A DNA stretch of 64,000 bases from Streptomyces sp. V4I8 (GTDB taxonomy: Bacteria > Actinomycetota > Actinomycetes > Streptomycetales > Streptomycetaceae): the NCBI RefSeq assembly GCF_041261225.1, contig NZ_JBGCCN010000004.1:186001-250000 (forward strand). Direction: 5' to 3'. The translations under genes and the position numbers were made by a program. Below are positions 16,911-26,823 of the stretch, in pieces. How positions within the stretch are numbered: the first letter of the stretch is position 1; the number at the start of each line of letters is the position of its first letter. Under the pieces are notes generated by a model. The model saw only the letters and a list, made by a program, of their open reading frames with translations. It ran no database searches and was not told where the DNA came from.

Positions 16911-18527
16911 TCAGGACAAGGCCCTCATCAGAGGAGTCAGGCAGTCCGCGGTTACGTTGAGTGCCGCCGTCAGCCACTTCTTGCGCTCCCCCTCCGTGAG
17001 GCTCGGGGGGAGTGGCAGGTCGATCCGCTCGGTCGTGCCGCCGGGCTGATACGCCCTGGCGAAGGGCTCGTAGTCCTTCCTGAGTGCCTGGCTGATGAGC
17101 GGTAAAGCGATGCTGGTCATCGCCGCCACGAGCCCGAAGAACTTCTCATTGCCGCGGTACTCGGGCGGGACCCTCTCCGCGATCTGAGCATGCAGGTCGG
17201 AGTCCTCGACGGAGTACGTCCGCAGTCCGGGCCCGCCGGTCCTGGTGAACTCGTCCATCATCGCCGGAACGAGAACGCGGCCGGAATCGATGAACGCTTT
17301 CCAGAAGTTCGGGTCGTAGATGTGGTCGATGTTCTCCAGGGGCTGGCGGATCGCCAGATCTTGCGCACCGACCTGCGGTGCCATCCCCGCCGCGATGGCA
17401 GGGGCGAACAGGGCACAGGCCCGCTGCACGTCCGAGAGCCAGGTGTCGGCGGGAGTGGTCGTGGGCGTGGGTGGGGCGCTGGCCCTCTGCACACCGCCGA
17501 TCAGGCTGTCGACGGCCTTGCCGATGCTCATCGTGGTCATCGTGTGTATTCCTTTCATCGTCGCGCCGCTTCCAGGAGAAGCGGCCGTCGTCGCGGAGTC
17601 GGCAGCGGCCGCCGCGGACTTGAGCAGGTCCTCCACCTTCTGGATCAGGTTCCTGCTCACTTCGGTCATGGACACGAGCGTCCGGGAGAGCATTTCTTCC
17701 TGGCCGGACGGAGCGAATATGCACGGCGTTTGGCTCATATTGAGGGCCGCCAGAGTGTCTCCGGCTCGTGAGACGAGTTCGGCGACCGGGAGCGTCTCGT
17801 CGGCAGCCTGCAAAAGTGAGTAAGTGAACGCGGAAAGCCAGTCGGTGACCGCGCTGCCAGAAGCAGCGGTCTGATCCGGGCGGCACGCCGTGATCAGGAT
17901 CCCGTTCAGTTCACCGGCGCCGGACACGACGCCCTGCGACGCGAACGCCTCGCCGGGTGGGCTCGCGAGGCTGGCGAGAAGCGAACTTTCGTCGCGCATT
18001 GGCGCTCGGCCGAAGGGCTTCACACCGCGCACAGCCGTCAATGCGTTCGCTGCCGCCAGAGACTTGGCCGGGGGAGGCGAAAACACCTTGGCCCTGACGA
18101 GGCGCGGCTTTCCTTGAACGAAGAAGGATTTCTCCATGCCACCGGAGTGGCAGGCGTCGATGACCACGGTGAGCACTCCACGGGGAAGCCCTGCGGTGCG
18201 GCGGACCAGTTCGGTGTCCTCCAAGAACTCGTCGTAGCAGCAGAGGACTTCTGTCAGCACATCGCCCTTGAGATGTCGGTACCCATGGGACGACTGGAAG
18301 AAGACCCTGTGATCTCCCGGCTGTGCACCATCACTGAGCCAGTCCAAGCCTTCTCTGATGTTGTCGAGCCTGGCATCGGCGTCATGCAGAAACCTAATCT
18401 CGGAATCAGCGAAACCCAGTCGGCCCAGCAGTTTCCCGAATTCTTCCGTGTCCGCTACGCAGCTGTTCAGGCGGTTGGTCGGGTCAGGGTACTCATCTAT
18501 GCCGACGAGCAGTGCGCGATCTGTCAT
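16911..18527 (-). CDS. Metacaspase-like (caspase C14) protein with novel C-terminal domain
   Basis: 538 residues from ATG 18527. Residues 1-210 form a caspase-like peptidase: ALLVGIDEYPDP at the first strand, His81 in FFQSSHGYR, Cys126 in VVIDACHSGG, so both catalytic residues are present. A Ser/Ala linker with many small residues follows near residue 320, then about 215 residues (SIGKAVDSLIGGVQRA... EGERKKWLTAALNVTADCLTPLMRAL) that I cannot assign; it contains predicted amphipathic or hydrophobic helices (FFGLVAAMTSIALPLISQAL). No signal peptide. TTA codon at 17105. Substrate and trigger unknown. Divergent from the IS4-like gene at 18765. Confidence 0.85.
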   Translation of the reverse strand: MTDRALLVGIDEYPDPTNRLNSCVADTEEFGKLLGRLGFADSEIRFLHDADARLDNIREGLDWLSDGAQPGDHRVFFQSSHGYRHLKGDVLTEVLCCYDEFLEDTELVRRTAGLPRGVLTVVIDACHSGGMEKSFFVQGKPRLVRAKVFSPPPAKSLAAANALTAVRGVKPFGRAPMRDESSLLASLASPPGEAFASQGVVSGAGELNGILITACRPDQTAASGSAVTDWLSAFTYSLLQAADETLPVAELVSRAGDTLAALNMSQTPCIFAPSGQEEMLSRTLVSMTEVSRNLIQKVEDLLKSAAAAADSATTAASPGSGATMKGIHTMTTMSIGKAVDSLIGGVQRASAPPTPTTTPADTWLSDVQRACALFAPAIAAGMAPQVGAQDLAIRQPLENIDHIYDPNFWKAFIDSGRVLVPAMMDEFTRTGGPGLRTYSVEDSDLHAQIAERVPPEYRGNEKFFGLVAAMTSIALPLISQALRKDYEPFARAYQPGGTTERIDLPLPPSLTEGERKKWLTAALNVTADCLTPLMRALS

Positions 18528-18764
18528 CACATCCCACTTTCTGTTCCACCGTTCGAGGATCGGTTTCGCAGAATCCGCATCGGGCCCCAGGCAATGCGGA
18601 TCCGATTCTTCGAGTGCAACCGGTGAACGACCTTTTCGCGCGCAACAGGACACACGGACTGGTGTGAACTCATGCTCATACTTGGCCGTTTCCTCAGCGT
18701 CGGCAACCGCAACGAACAGCAACCAGTGACTTAAGGGCCATTGAGCCAGCATCGGAGGTATCAC

Positions 18765-19865
18765 ATGCCACGGCCGGGGCAGAGCCGCAGGGTGGAGCAT
18801 GACGAACTGACGGAGCGCATCGCGATGGGGCTGATTTTGCGGACCTTCCCGCCTGAGCTGGTGGATTTGGCGGTCAGCTCCTGCGGGCGCGCCGAGCGCC
18901 GCAGCCGACTGCTGCCCGCGCGCACGACCGTCTACTTCATCCTGGTCATGTGCCTTTTCCCGCACCAGGGTTACGCCAGGGTGGCTGAGCTCCTCAACGA
19001 AGGGCTCACGCGTGCCCGGCTGGTCCACGGCCCACGCCCGGTGCCCACGACCGCCGCGATCTCACGCGCCCGGATCCGCCTTGGAGCGGAACCCCTGGCC
19101 GCGCTCTTCAAGGAAGCGGTACGGGCTTCCCCCACTCCGCCCATGTCAGTCAACCACTATCGGAACTGGAAGGTGATGACCGCCGGCCTTACAACCGTCG
19201 CCTTACCGGACAGCCCCGACAACCGCACCCACTACGGCTTACCCGCCGCATACCCAGCACTCGGTGACCCCCCGTGCGCTGACTCGGACAACGGCGTGCT
19301 GCCCCGCATCCATGTGGTGGCCCTGGCGGAACACGACACTCGGACCATTCGCCATGCCGTGCTTGAGCGGCCACCGACTCGTACGGCCGGGACACTCGCG
19401 CGAGAACTGTGCGCTCCATTGAAGTCGGGGGATCTGCTGCTGGCCGGCGAAGGGTTCCTCGATCCCGCCACTTTCGCCGTCACCCGAGCCAACGGCGCCG
19501 ACCTGCTCTGGCGGATCCACTGCACTTCTGTCAGCCACGACATCGCTCATCTCCGCGACGGCTCGCGACTGTGCACGCTGCATGACCACCCGCGCAAAGT
19601 CCGAGTCATCGAGCCGGCTCCACCCAGCCAGGGTGAGTCCATGATGCCGACCTTGCTCGCCACGACCGTCCTTGACCACGAGGCCGCCCCGGCCGCGGAA
19701 CTGGCCTCCCTGTCCCAACACCGCTGGTGTCTGCGCGGCTCGCTGGCCACATTGGGTCCCGGCACCCCTCAGGTGCTGCGTTCACGCTGGCCCGACGGCG
19801 TGGAGCAGGAGATCTGGGGCCATCTCCTCGTCCATCACGCCATCCACCGGTTGCTCTACGTCTGA
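18765..19865 (+). CDS. IS4-like transposase homologue, probably degenerate or domesticated
   Basis: 366 residues from ATG 18765 with an excellent GGAGG 6 nt upstream. The N-terminal ~90 residues match the IS4-type N-terminal domain (IAMGLILRTFPPELVDLAVSSCGRAERRSRLLPARTTVYFILVMCLF). The catalytic region is altered: where active relatives have LLLADRGF the sequence is LLLAGEGF, so the second catalytic Asp appears lost, and the tail is shorter than usual (~440). No inverted repeats were found nearby. It may be a dead transposase or a host gene. TTA codons at 19203 and 19239. Confidence 0.6.
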   Translation: MPRPGQSRRVEHDELTERIAMGLILRTFPPELVDLAVSSCGRAERRSRLLPARTTVYFILVMCLFPHQGYARVAELLNEGLTRARLVHGPRPVPTTAAISRARIRLGAEPLAALFKEAVRASPTPPMSVNHYRNWKVMTAGLTTVALPDSPDNRTHYGLPAAYPALGDPPCADSDNGVLPRIHVVALAEHDTRTIRHAVLERPPTRTAGTLARELCAPLKSGDLLLAGEGFLDPATFAVTRANGADLLWRIHCTSVSHDIAHLRDGSRLCTLHDHPRKVRVIEPAPPSQGESMMPTLLATTVLDHEAAPAAELASLSQHRWCLRGSLATLGPGTPQVLRSRWPDGVEQEIWGHLLVHHAIHRLLYV

Positions 19866-20023
19866 CCTCGCACTCCGCGGACGGCGCTCGGCTCGCACCT
19901 AGTGGGTGAGACATTCATGACACCCCGTTGACCTGGGTCGCATCACCTCGGCGTCCCGCTTCCCACCGGATTCCGACCAAGTTCCCACCATCTTGTGACA
20001 TCAGCCGGTGAGGGTGTGCCGAC

Positions 20024-21349
20024 ATGGCAGCACTTGACACTCGGGCCCGTATCGCCCGGTTGCTACAGCGCACCGGGTTCGGCGTGCGTGCGACGGACGT
20101 GGACTTCGCGATGGCGGCCGGGTTCGACGGCACCCTGGACGCGATCCTGGAGGGCGGCCGTGATCCGGGCGCCGAAGCCACCCCGGCCCCTGACATCGGT
20201 CCCTTACCCCCGCGCAATGTGAAGGACGCATGCGCCCTTCAGCGGTACAGGGAGGCCAGAAACCAGCAGCGGGAACGGCTGACTCTGTGGTGGCTCGACC
20301 GCATGACCGCTGCCCACCGCCCCTGGCGGGAGAAGCGGACGTTTCTCTGGCACGACCACTGGGCGACCTCCATCCAGAAGGTCGAATCCGGCAGGGCCAT
20401 GCTCGTCCAGAACGAGACCCTGCGCCGCCTCGGCGACGGCGACTTCCGCAAGCTGGCCCGTCATATGGTCACGGATCCGGCGCTGATGCGCTGGCTGGAC
20501 GCGAGCAGCAACGTCGCGAACGGGCCCAACGAGAACCTCGCCCGCGAGCTCATGGAACTGTTCGTCCTCGGAGTCAACAACTACAAGGTGCGTGACATCC
20601 GTCAGGCCGCCGCCGCCCTCACCGGCTGGACTATCGACATGAGTGGCAAGGACGGTTGGCGACCGGTCTTCCGCCCCCGGTTGCACGCGCAGGGGCCGCA
20701 GACGGTACTCGGCCGCACCACGGACTTCACGGCCCAGACCCTGGTCGACCACCTCGTCGATCAGCTGGCAAGCCCCCGCCATGTCGCCTCCCGGTTCTGG
20801 GCACGGCTGGTTTCCGCCGAGCACCCCCCGTCCAAACAGAGCATGGAACGGATGGTTCGCGCCTACGGCAAGAAGCACAACGTCAGCCGGATGCTGCGCG
20901 CCCTGTTCACCGACCCGGCGTTCGCCGACGAGGACAACGTGCTGGTCAAACAGCCGGTCGAATATGTCGTCGGCTCGCTGCGCGCCTTCGGAGTCCGTCC
21001 GGCCAAACTGCCGCCGCAGTCCCGTCAACAGCTCCTGGGCACCCTGGGCGGTCTAGGTCAGGTGCCCTTCGCCCCGCCCAACGTGGGCGGCTGGCCACAC
21101 GGCGCGACCTGGCTGACCACGTCCGCCGCCGCGGTCCGCATTCCGTTCGCACAGCGGCTCGCGGGGTGGGCCGACCTCTCCGCGATCGAGCAGGAGTACG
21201 CGACCGAGCGCCCAGCGGTGCTGGCCCGGCTGCTCGGCGTCGACGAATGGAGCAGGCAGACCACCGCCGTGCTGGCCGCAGCGGCAGAAGACCCGCGCCG
21301 CGTCACCGCGATCGCGTTGACCGCGCCCGAATACCTCGTACAACCCTGA
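20024..21349 (+). CDS. DUF1800 family protein
   Basis: 441 residues. Full-length DUF1800: RIARLLQRTGFG near the N-terminus, the central LWWLDRM... KRTFLWHDHWATS, ANGPNENLARELMELFVLG and the end PFAPPNVGGWPHGATWL. These proteins nearly always precede a DUF1501 gene, as here (37 bp gap), and the pair is thought to act at or outside the membrane; the activity is not established. TTA codon at 20204. Confidence 0.92.
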   Translation: MAALDTRARIARLLQRTGFGVRATDVDFAMAAGFDGTLDAILEGGRDPGAEATPAPDIGPLPPRNVKDACALQRYREARNQQRERLTLWWLDRMTAAHRPWREKRTFLWHDHWATSIQKVESGRAMLVQNETLRRLGDGDFRKLARHMVTDPALMRWLDASSNVANGPNENLARELMELFVLGVNNYKVRDIRQAAAALTGWTIDMSGKDGWRPVFRPRLHAQGPQTVLGRTTDFTAQTLVDHLVDQLASPRHVASRFWARLVSAEHPPSKQSMERMVRAYGKKHNVSRMLRALFTDPAFADEDNVLVKQPVEYVVGSLRAFGVRPAKLPPQSRQQLLGTLGGLGQVPFAPPNVGGWPHGATWLTTSAAAVRIPFAQRLAGWADLSAIEQEYATERPAVLARLLGVDEWSRQTTAVLAAAAEDPRRVTAIALTAPEYLVQP

Positions 21350-21386
21350 GCCCCAGCGGCCTGGCGTATCTGAAGGAGATCCACAG

Positions 21387-22707
21387 GTGGACACCTGGAG
21401 CCGACGCAAGTTCCTCACGGCGAGCGGAGTGGTTGCCGCCACGGCCCTCGCCGCGGGGACCAGAGCCCAGGGAGTGGAGGAGTTCTTGGGCTCCGCTACC
21501 CCGGAAGGCGCGGACAGCAGCGCCCCGGTGCTCGTCCTGGTCACCCTCTATGGCGGCAACGACGGCCTCAACACGGTCGTTCCGGCGTGGGACAAGGCCT
21601 ACCAGGCCGCACGTCCCGGCCTCGCCTACCGCCCGGGCGAGGTCCTGCCGCTCGGCGAGCAGCTCGGCCTCAACCCGGGCATGAAGGGCTTCAAGAAGCT
21701 GTGGGACCAGAAGAAGCTGGCGATCGTGCGCGGGGTGTCGTATCCACGACCCGACCGCAGCCACTTCCGGTCCATGTCCATCTGGCAGACGGCTTCCCCC
21801 GCCCACTCGGTCCCCAGCGGATGGCTCGGCCGGTGGCTGGACGGGCAGAAGGACAATGACCCGTTGCGCGCCGTGTCCATCGGCGCCACGCTCCCTCCGC
21901 TGCTGGCCGGGGAGAAGACCGCGGGCGCGGCAGTACAGCTCAATGGGCTCAACGTGCAGGCTCCGTGGCACACCGTGTGCAAGGAACTGGCGAAGGCCCG
22001 GGGCCGGCGTGCACCCGCTGCAGGCGCGAGCCGCGACGTCGCTCGGCGATCTGACGAAGGTGGCCACGGCCTTCGGCAAGGAGGACGGACACGAGGACGA
22101 CCACCCTCAGGACCCGGCAGAGCCGCCCGTCCCGCCGAAGCCGCACGACCCCTGCGACAAGGATGCCGAGAAGCCCACTGCGAAGGACCGCGCGGGAGAG
22201 GACTCTGCCAAGGGGGCCTCAGCGGGCGGGCAGGGCCAGCTCGGCCGACAGCTCGCCGTGGTCGCCAAGGCCATCACCGCGGGCGTGCCCACCCGCGCGT
22301 ACAGCGTCAGCCTTGGCGGCTTCGACACGCACTCGAACGAGAAGGGCACCCAGTCGCAGCTGCTGGGACAGATGGACCGTGACATCAGCGCCTTCCTGGA
22401 CGAGATGCGCAGGACACCGGCCGGCCGCCGCGTGGTCGTCGCCGTCTACTCCGAGTTCGGCCGCCGGGTCAAGGCCAACGCCAGTGACGGCACCGACCAC
22501 GGCACCGCAGGTCCGGTATTCATCCTCGGCGAACGGGTCAAGGGGGGTTTCTACGGCGAGCAGCCGAGCCTGCGCAAGCTCGACAACGGGGACATGTTTA
22601 TGACGACGGACTTCCGCGACGTCTATGCGACCCTGCTGGAACGAGTCCTGGACACCGACCCGGGCAAGGTGCTCTACGGCCACAACAAGACGCTGGACTT
22701 CATCTGA
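21387..22707 (+). pseudogene. DUF1501 family Tat-secreted protein, frameshifted
   Basis: The N-terminal half starts at GTG 21387 with a Tat signal (SRRKFLTASG) and DUF1501 motifs LVTLYGGNDGLNTVVP and SYPRPDRSHFRSM. Near 22000 the frame breaks: within the GGGG run 22000-22003 one extra G shifts the reading by one, and homology resumes in the next frame (VHPLQARAATSLGDL... SLGGFDTHSNEKGTQ... YSEFGRRVKANASDGTDHGTA) to 22707. Removing one G restores a complete gene of about 440 codons. It could be a real mutation or a sequencing error in a homopolymer run. Confidence 0.85.
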
Positions 22708-22731
22708 GTGACACATGTGTCACCGGCGAAG

Positions 22732-23385
22732 TCAGCCTTCCGCCGCGAGGGCTTCCATCAAGGCGGCGGTCTCCGGGTCGTGCGCGGCGGTCACGGCGAG
22801 TACCGCGGTGAACTGATCGACCAGCCAGTTTCGTAGTTCCTCGAGTGATGGCTGCTTGCCCTCGTCGAGCCAGATGAGTGAGGCTGCCTCGACGGCGGTG
22901 ATCCACATCCGCACGGTCATCCGCAGTCGCAAGCCGGGTTCAGTGGTGTTGAGATGGCGGAGGATGTGCTCGACGGCAGCCCGCCGTACGCCGTCGACGA
23001 TCGTCGTGGTCCGGGACGTTTCGACGACGCTGCCGCCCTGGAGAAGTGCGCTGAAACCGATGTCGTGCTCATCGACGAAAGCGAGGTAACGGTCCAGCAC
23101 CCGCACTAATCGGGGCAGGCGAGGGCCCTGCCGGGGCTCGTCGAAGCATTGCTTGAGTTGCTCCGCGGCCGATGTGAGGGCGGCCTCGTACAGCTGTTGC
23201 TTGCCGCCCGGGAAGTACCGGTAGACCAGTGGACGGGACACGCCGGCCGCAGCCGCCACGTCGTCCAGCGATACGTTCTCGGGCGCGCGGGTCGCGAAGA
23301 GGCGCAGCGAGGTCTCAAGTAATTGGCTGCGGCGTTCCTCGACGCTGAGGCGCCGGTAAGCGGGGGTGGGGGCGTGCGGGGACAT
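22732..23385 (-). CDS. TetR-family transcriptional regulator
   Basis: 217 residues from ATG 23385. The TetR DNA-binding domain is in the first 65 residues (RRSQLLETSLRLFATRAPENVSLDDVAAAAGVSRPLVYRYFPGGKQQLYEAAL). The ligand-binding C-terminal half is divergent. Convergent with the DUF1501 gene, so its target is not obvious; it may control itself or another operon nearby. Ligand unknown. Confidence 0.93.
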   Translation of the reverse strand: MSPHAPTPAYRRLSVEERRSQLLETSLRLFATRAPENVSLDDVAAAAGVSRPLVYRYFPGGKQQLYEAALTSAAEQLKQCFDEPRQGPRLPRLVRVLDRYLAFVDEHDIGFSALLQGGSVVETSRTTTIVDGVRRAAVEHILRHLNTTEPGLRLRMTVRMWITAVEAASLIWLDEGKQPSLEELRNWLVDQFTAVLAVTAAHDPETAALMEALAAEG

Positions 23386-23467
23386 GACGTGCAGCGTAAT
23401 CGCCGGACGTCCACTCCACCTCACGGCATGTCAGGCGGTCCATCACCGGCTCATGGGTCAGTGCTTG

Positions 23468-24169
23468 TCAGGCTTCCGGCGCGCGCAATACATATCCGAC
23501 ACCCCGACGGGTGTGGATGAGCGGTGGACCAGCGCGGTCCAGCTTCCGGCGTAAGTAAGATATATACGACTTAAGTACGGACGTGTTGCCTCTGCCGTAG
23601 TCCCACACGTGCTCCATCAGCTGCTTGCGGGTCAGTACGCGCCCAGCATTGGTCAGCAGATGATGGAGCAGCCGGTACTCCGTGGGCGACAGATCCACTG
23701 TCCGTCCCCCGCGCCGCGCCTGGTAGGTACCTGGCTCCAGCTCAAGGTCGGCGCAGCACAGCAGAGTGCCGCCTTCCGATCCCCGGTGGACAGCCGTGCG
23801 GCGCAGCACCGCCCGCACCCGGGCCGCGACCTCCGCCAGCCGCAGTGGCTTGGTGATGTAGTCATCCGCGCCCAGGTCCAGCCCGTTGGCGACGTCGTCC
23901 CCGCTCGCCTGCTCCGTCACGAACACCACCGGCACCCTGGCTCCTCCCGCACGCAGCCGCCGCAGCACCTCGAAGCCATCGAGGTCGGGTAACACGACGT
24001 CTAACAGCACCAGGTCATGCCCGCGCTCACGCACCGCTGCCAGTGCCTGTCGGCCACCGGCGGCTTCGTCCACCTCATAACCGAGGAAACGCAAAGACGG
24101 GGCCAGCACATCGACGTTGGCCGGTCCGTCGCCCACTACCAGCAGCCGCTGGCCCGATCTCTCCTCCAT
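23468..24169 (-). CDS. OmpR-type response regulator, orphan
   Basis: 233 residues. Receiver domain with phospho-acceptor Asp in LVLLDVVLPDLDGFEVL, Thr in VVFVTEQ and Lys in YITKPL. The usual acidic pair at the N-terminus (DD/DE) is replaced by LLVVGDGPAN, leaving a single Asp, so phosphorylation may be weakened. C-terminal winged-helix DNA-binding domain (DLSPTEYRLLHHLLTNAGRVLTRKQLMEHVW... LIHTRRGVGYVL). No histidine kinase lies beside it. TTA codon at 23554. Confidence 0.92.
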   Translation of the reverse strand: MEERSGQRLLVVGDGPANVDVLAPSLRFLGYEVDEAAGGRQALAAVRERGHDLVLLDVVLPDLDGFEVLRRLRAGGARVPVVFVTEQASGDDVANGLDLGADDYITKPLRLAEVAARVRAVLRRTAVHRGSEGGTLLCCADLELEPGTYQARRGGRTVDLSPTEYRLLHHLLTNAGRVLTRKQLMEHVWDYGRGNTSVLKSYISYLRRKLDRAGPPLIHTRRGVGYVLRAPEA

Positions 24170-24372
24170 AAGCCCCCCAAACGGTCACCTGGCTTCAGAC
24201 ATTTACGTCGCAGACTGTCTGGTGGGGCACCATGAACGCAAGAATCGGGCATGTGATCTGGGACGACAGCCGATGCTGTCGCTTCTGTGGGCGTCTGGGC
24301 TTTGCGTAAGCCAATCAACGGAGGATGCGGGGCCGGGGGAAGCGATGGCAGCCCTGTGAGCACCAGTCAGGA

Positions 24373-25398
24373 TCAGGTGCCGCCCAATCGGGCCCAGAAG
24401 TCCGCGTCCGCCTGCCCGTCGACCGTGATGGAGGCAACCGGCACGCCGTTGTCCTCCACCAGGTAACACTCACCCACACCGACGGCCGAGCCGTCCTGGT
24501 CTTCCTGAAGGACCTGCCGCGTCTGGTCCGTCTCTGCTCCACGCTCACGCAGCCAGGCGCCGGCCTGCTCCCAGAGCGACGCGACCACACCGACCTCGGA
24601 TTCGAGGGGAGACCGGATCACCACGTCGGTGCCGACTCGAGCTTTCGAGCGCTCGTAAGCGATGATGTGCCGGTCGCCGGCCAGGCAGTTGATCACCGTG
24701 CGTACAGGGCGGCCCTCCTTCGTGTAGCCGGTGCAGATGTGGACTCCGACCGGCGTGCCGGCGGTCAGCTGTAACCGTTCGGTTTCGTCGGGCGTGGGCA
24801 TGCGTACGTGGATCTCGTCGAGCGCCCGAACCTGCTCGTATCCCAGCTCCATGAGGACCGCGTTGGTGCCTCGGGCCATGCCGACTGGAGCCGCGATCTC
24901 CGTGTCTTTGACCAGGTCGAACGGGAAATAGCTGTCATTGGTGTTGTACGCGACACCGTCGACGAACCGGGTGCGCATACGCACGACAACGGGCGTGCCC
25001 TCGTTGAGCTGGAGGCGTTCGCGCACGTCGCGGGACGGTTGAACGATCTTGACATTGATCGTCTGCGACACCTCCCGTCCCTCTTCGTGCAGTTGGGTAA
25101 TGAAGGACTCCATCTCAGGACTGAGCGGGCGCTTCCTGAACTCCGCTTGGGGCCGGTACACGATGCGCTGAGGAGGTCGCACCGAATTCCCCTGGGCCTG
25201 GTCGGGGACGATCAACCCCTCGTCGATCAGGAGTCTGAGGCCTTGTGCGGCAATAGCACGCGTCGTTTTCCACTCTGCGGCGATCTCCGCCTCGGAGGGC
25301 AGCTTTGTCCCCGGCTGGAGCACACCATTGGCGATATCGGAACGGAGCTTGTCCGCGATTTGCTGGTGGAGGGCGCCATGAGGATTGTCGGTTGCCAT
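24373..25398 (-). CDS. GntR/HutC (UTRA) transcriptional regulator
   Basis: 341 residues from ATG 25398, preceded by AGGAGG. N-terminal GntR winged helix (QQIADKLRSDIANGVLQPGTKLPSEAEIAAEW... RLLIDEGLIV) followed by a UTRA ligand-binding domain (LQLNEGTPVVVRMRTRFVDG... PVGVHICTGYTKEGRPV). About 80 extra C-terminal residues (KARVGTDVVIRSPLESEVGVV... ASITVDGQADADFWARLGG) exceed the usual family length and have no assigned role. Ligand unknown. Confidence 0.92.
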   Translation of the reverse strand: MATDNPHGALHQQIADKLRSDIANGVLQPGTKLPSEAEIAAEWKTTRAIAAQGLRLLIDEGLIVPDQAQGNSVRPPQRIVYRPQAEFRKRPLSPEMESFITQLHEEGREVSQTINVKIVQPSRDVRERLQLNEGTPVVVRMRTRFVDGVAYNTNDSYFPFDLVKDTEIAAPVGMARGTNAVLMELGYEQVRALDEIHVRMPTPDETERLQLTAGTPVGVHICTGYTKEGRPVRTVINCLAGDRHIIAYERSKARVGTDVVIRSPLESEVGVVASLWEQAGAWLRERGAETDQTRQVLQEDQDGSAVGVGECYLVEDNGVPVASITVDGQADADFWARLGGT

Positions 25399-25864
25399 GG
25401 AAGTGCGTACCTCCTAGCGCCAATGACCACGAGTGGGAGCTTCCCCGGAGTGGTCACTGAGCGGGTGACGGGCGGCTGGCCTAGCAGGCGAACCCCTCGA
25501 ACCTGTTGAGCGAGATAACTGATGCCTCAATCCGCCAGGGGCCGCATTGACGACTCATCCTGCCGCACCCGTCCGGCCACAGGGACTCATGGAGTAGTTC
25601 GCGATGGACATCGTCACCCAGGAGGGTGACCATCGCGGCGCGCACTGTGCCTTCGCCTGGGCCACTGACCCTCGTGACCGCACATCAACGAGCACATTCT
25701 CATTATGGCTGGGGACGGGAGCTGAAACGTCTCGACCCGGTCAATAATTCGCCTCTCGTCCTGTATTTCAGCCCGGGTATTGCCTCATTGAGACAGTACG
25801 TCGTTCTGGTGGACTATGACACGACAGGCGCCGTGTGGCGTCGCAGAAGACGAAGGAGTAAGGC
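25399..25864. other. Intergenic region between divergent GntR and nucleotidyltransferase genes
   Basis: Holds the divergent promoters of the GntR regulator and the nucleotidyltransferase. An AAGGAG site sits just before GTG 25865. An open stretch from 25626 is not supported by any domain. Otherwise nothing visible. Confidence 0.4.
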
Positions 25865-26614
25865 GTGCCCGTATCTCCGGTGAAGCAAGCACTGATTCTG
25901 GCGGGTGGTCAAGCGACCCGCATGCGCCCCTACACGGAAGACGCCCCCAAGGCGATGGTTCCCATTGCTGGGTCCCCGATTATCGGCTACCAGCTGGCCT
26001 GGCTCGCGGAGCACCACGTGAAGTCCGTGACGGTCAGCGGTGGTTACAAACACGCCGTGATTGAAGAGTATGTGGGCGACGGAACCCGCTTCGGCCTGAA
26101 GGTCCGCTACGCCATCGAGGACGAGCCGTTAGGTCGAGGAGGGGGACTCAAGTTTGCCGCTCGGTTCCTCGCCGACCCGGACCGCCCCTTCTTCGTCCTG
26201 AACGGCGATGTGATCACCGCTTTCTCACTCGCGGACTTCGCCGACTTCCACCACAAGCAGGCCGGATCGGTCACCGTTGCTCTGGCCCCCTACCGCTCGA
26301 ACTGGGGAGTGGCCGACCTGGACGGAGACCGTATCCGAGGATTTGTTCAGTCTCCACAACTCCCGTACTGGATCAACGCCGGCATCTACCTCTTCACGCC
26401 TGGCGTGGTACGCATGCTGCCGAAAAAGGGAGACCACGAGGACACCACATTTCCGCGACTCGCCGAAGCCGGCCGGCTCATTGGCTATCGCGTGTCCGGC
26501 TACTGGCGCGGTATCGACACCGTCAAGGATGTGAGGGAAGCCTCTGCGGAAGTTCAGGCTTCCGGGCGAATGTTGCCCGCGGATTTCCACACAACCGACC
26601 CCAGCATCTCGTAA
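25865..26614 (+). CDS. Sugar-1-phosphate nucleotidyltransferase
   Basis: 249 residues, GTG start with AAGGAG site. NTP-transferase signature LILAGGQATRMRPYTEDAPKAMVPIAG at the N-terminus and VLNGDVITAF with the metal-binding Asp. Activates a sugar-1-phosphate with an NTP to make an NDP-sugar for glycan synthesis; nearest families are RmlA- and HddC-like, but the exact sugar cannot be told. It opens the long surface-polysaccharide region of the window. TTA codon at 26129. Confidence 0.9.
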   Translation: MPVSPVKQALILAGGQATRMRPYTEDAPKAMVPIAGSPIIGYQLAWLAEHHVKSVTVSGGYKHAVIEEYVGDGTRFGLKVRYAIEDEPLGRGGGLKFAARFLADPDRPFFVLNGDVITAFSLADFADFHHKQAGSVTVALAPYRSNWGVADLDGDRIRGFVQSPQLPYWINAGIYLFTPGVVRMLPKKGDHEDTTFPRLAEAGRLIGYRVSGYWRGIDTVKDVREASAEVQASGRMLPADFHTTDPSIS

Positions 26615-26823
26615 TGGCTCAGCAGTGCAACTGTCCGGTTGCTTCGCTGTGTTGAGACTGAAGGGTTGCCGCGGTCCCTGGGCCGGGGTGCTCGGGGCCA
26701 TGGGCGTGCGACGCCTGGAGCAGCGCAATCATACAAAAAGTTTAGAATAGGGCATGGCATCGAACTTGCTCTGACCGAATGGCAGTTGCGGCCGGGGCTT
26801 CCTCCTTGCCTTGAAGAAGTGAC

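Noticed and set aside
25626..25883. 85-codon ORF overlapping the nucleotidyltransferase start
   Set aside because: Overlaps a well-supported gene and lacks any domain.
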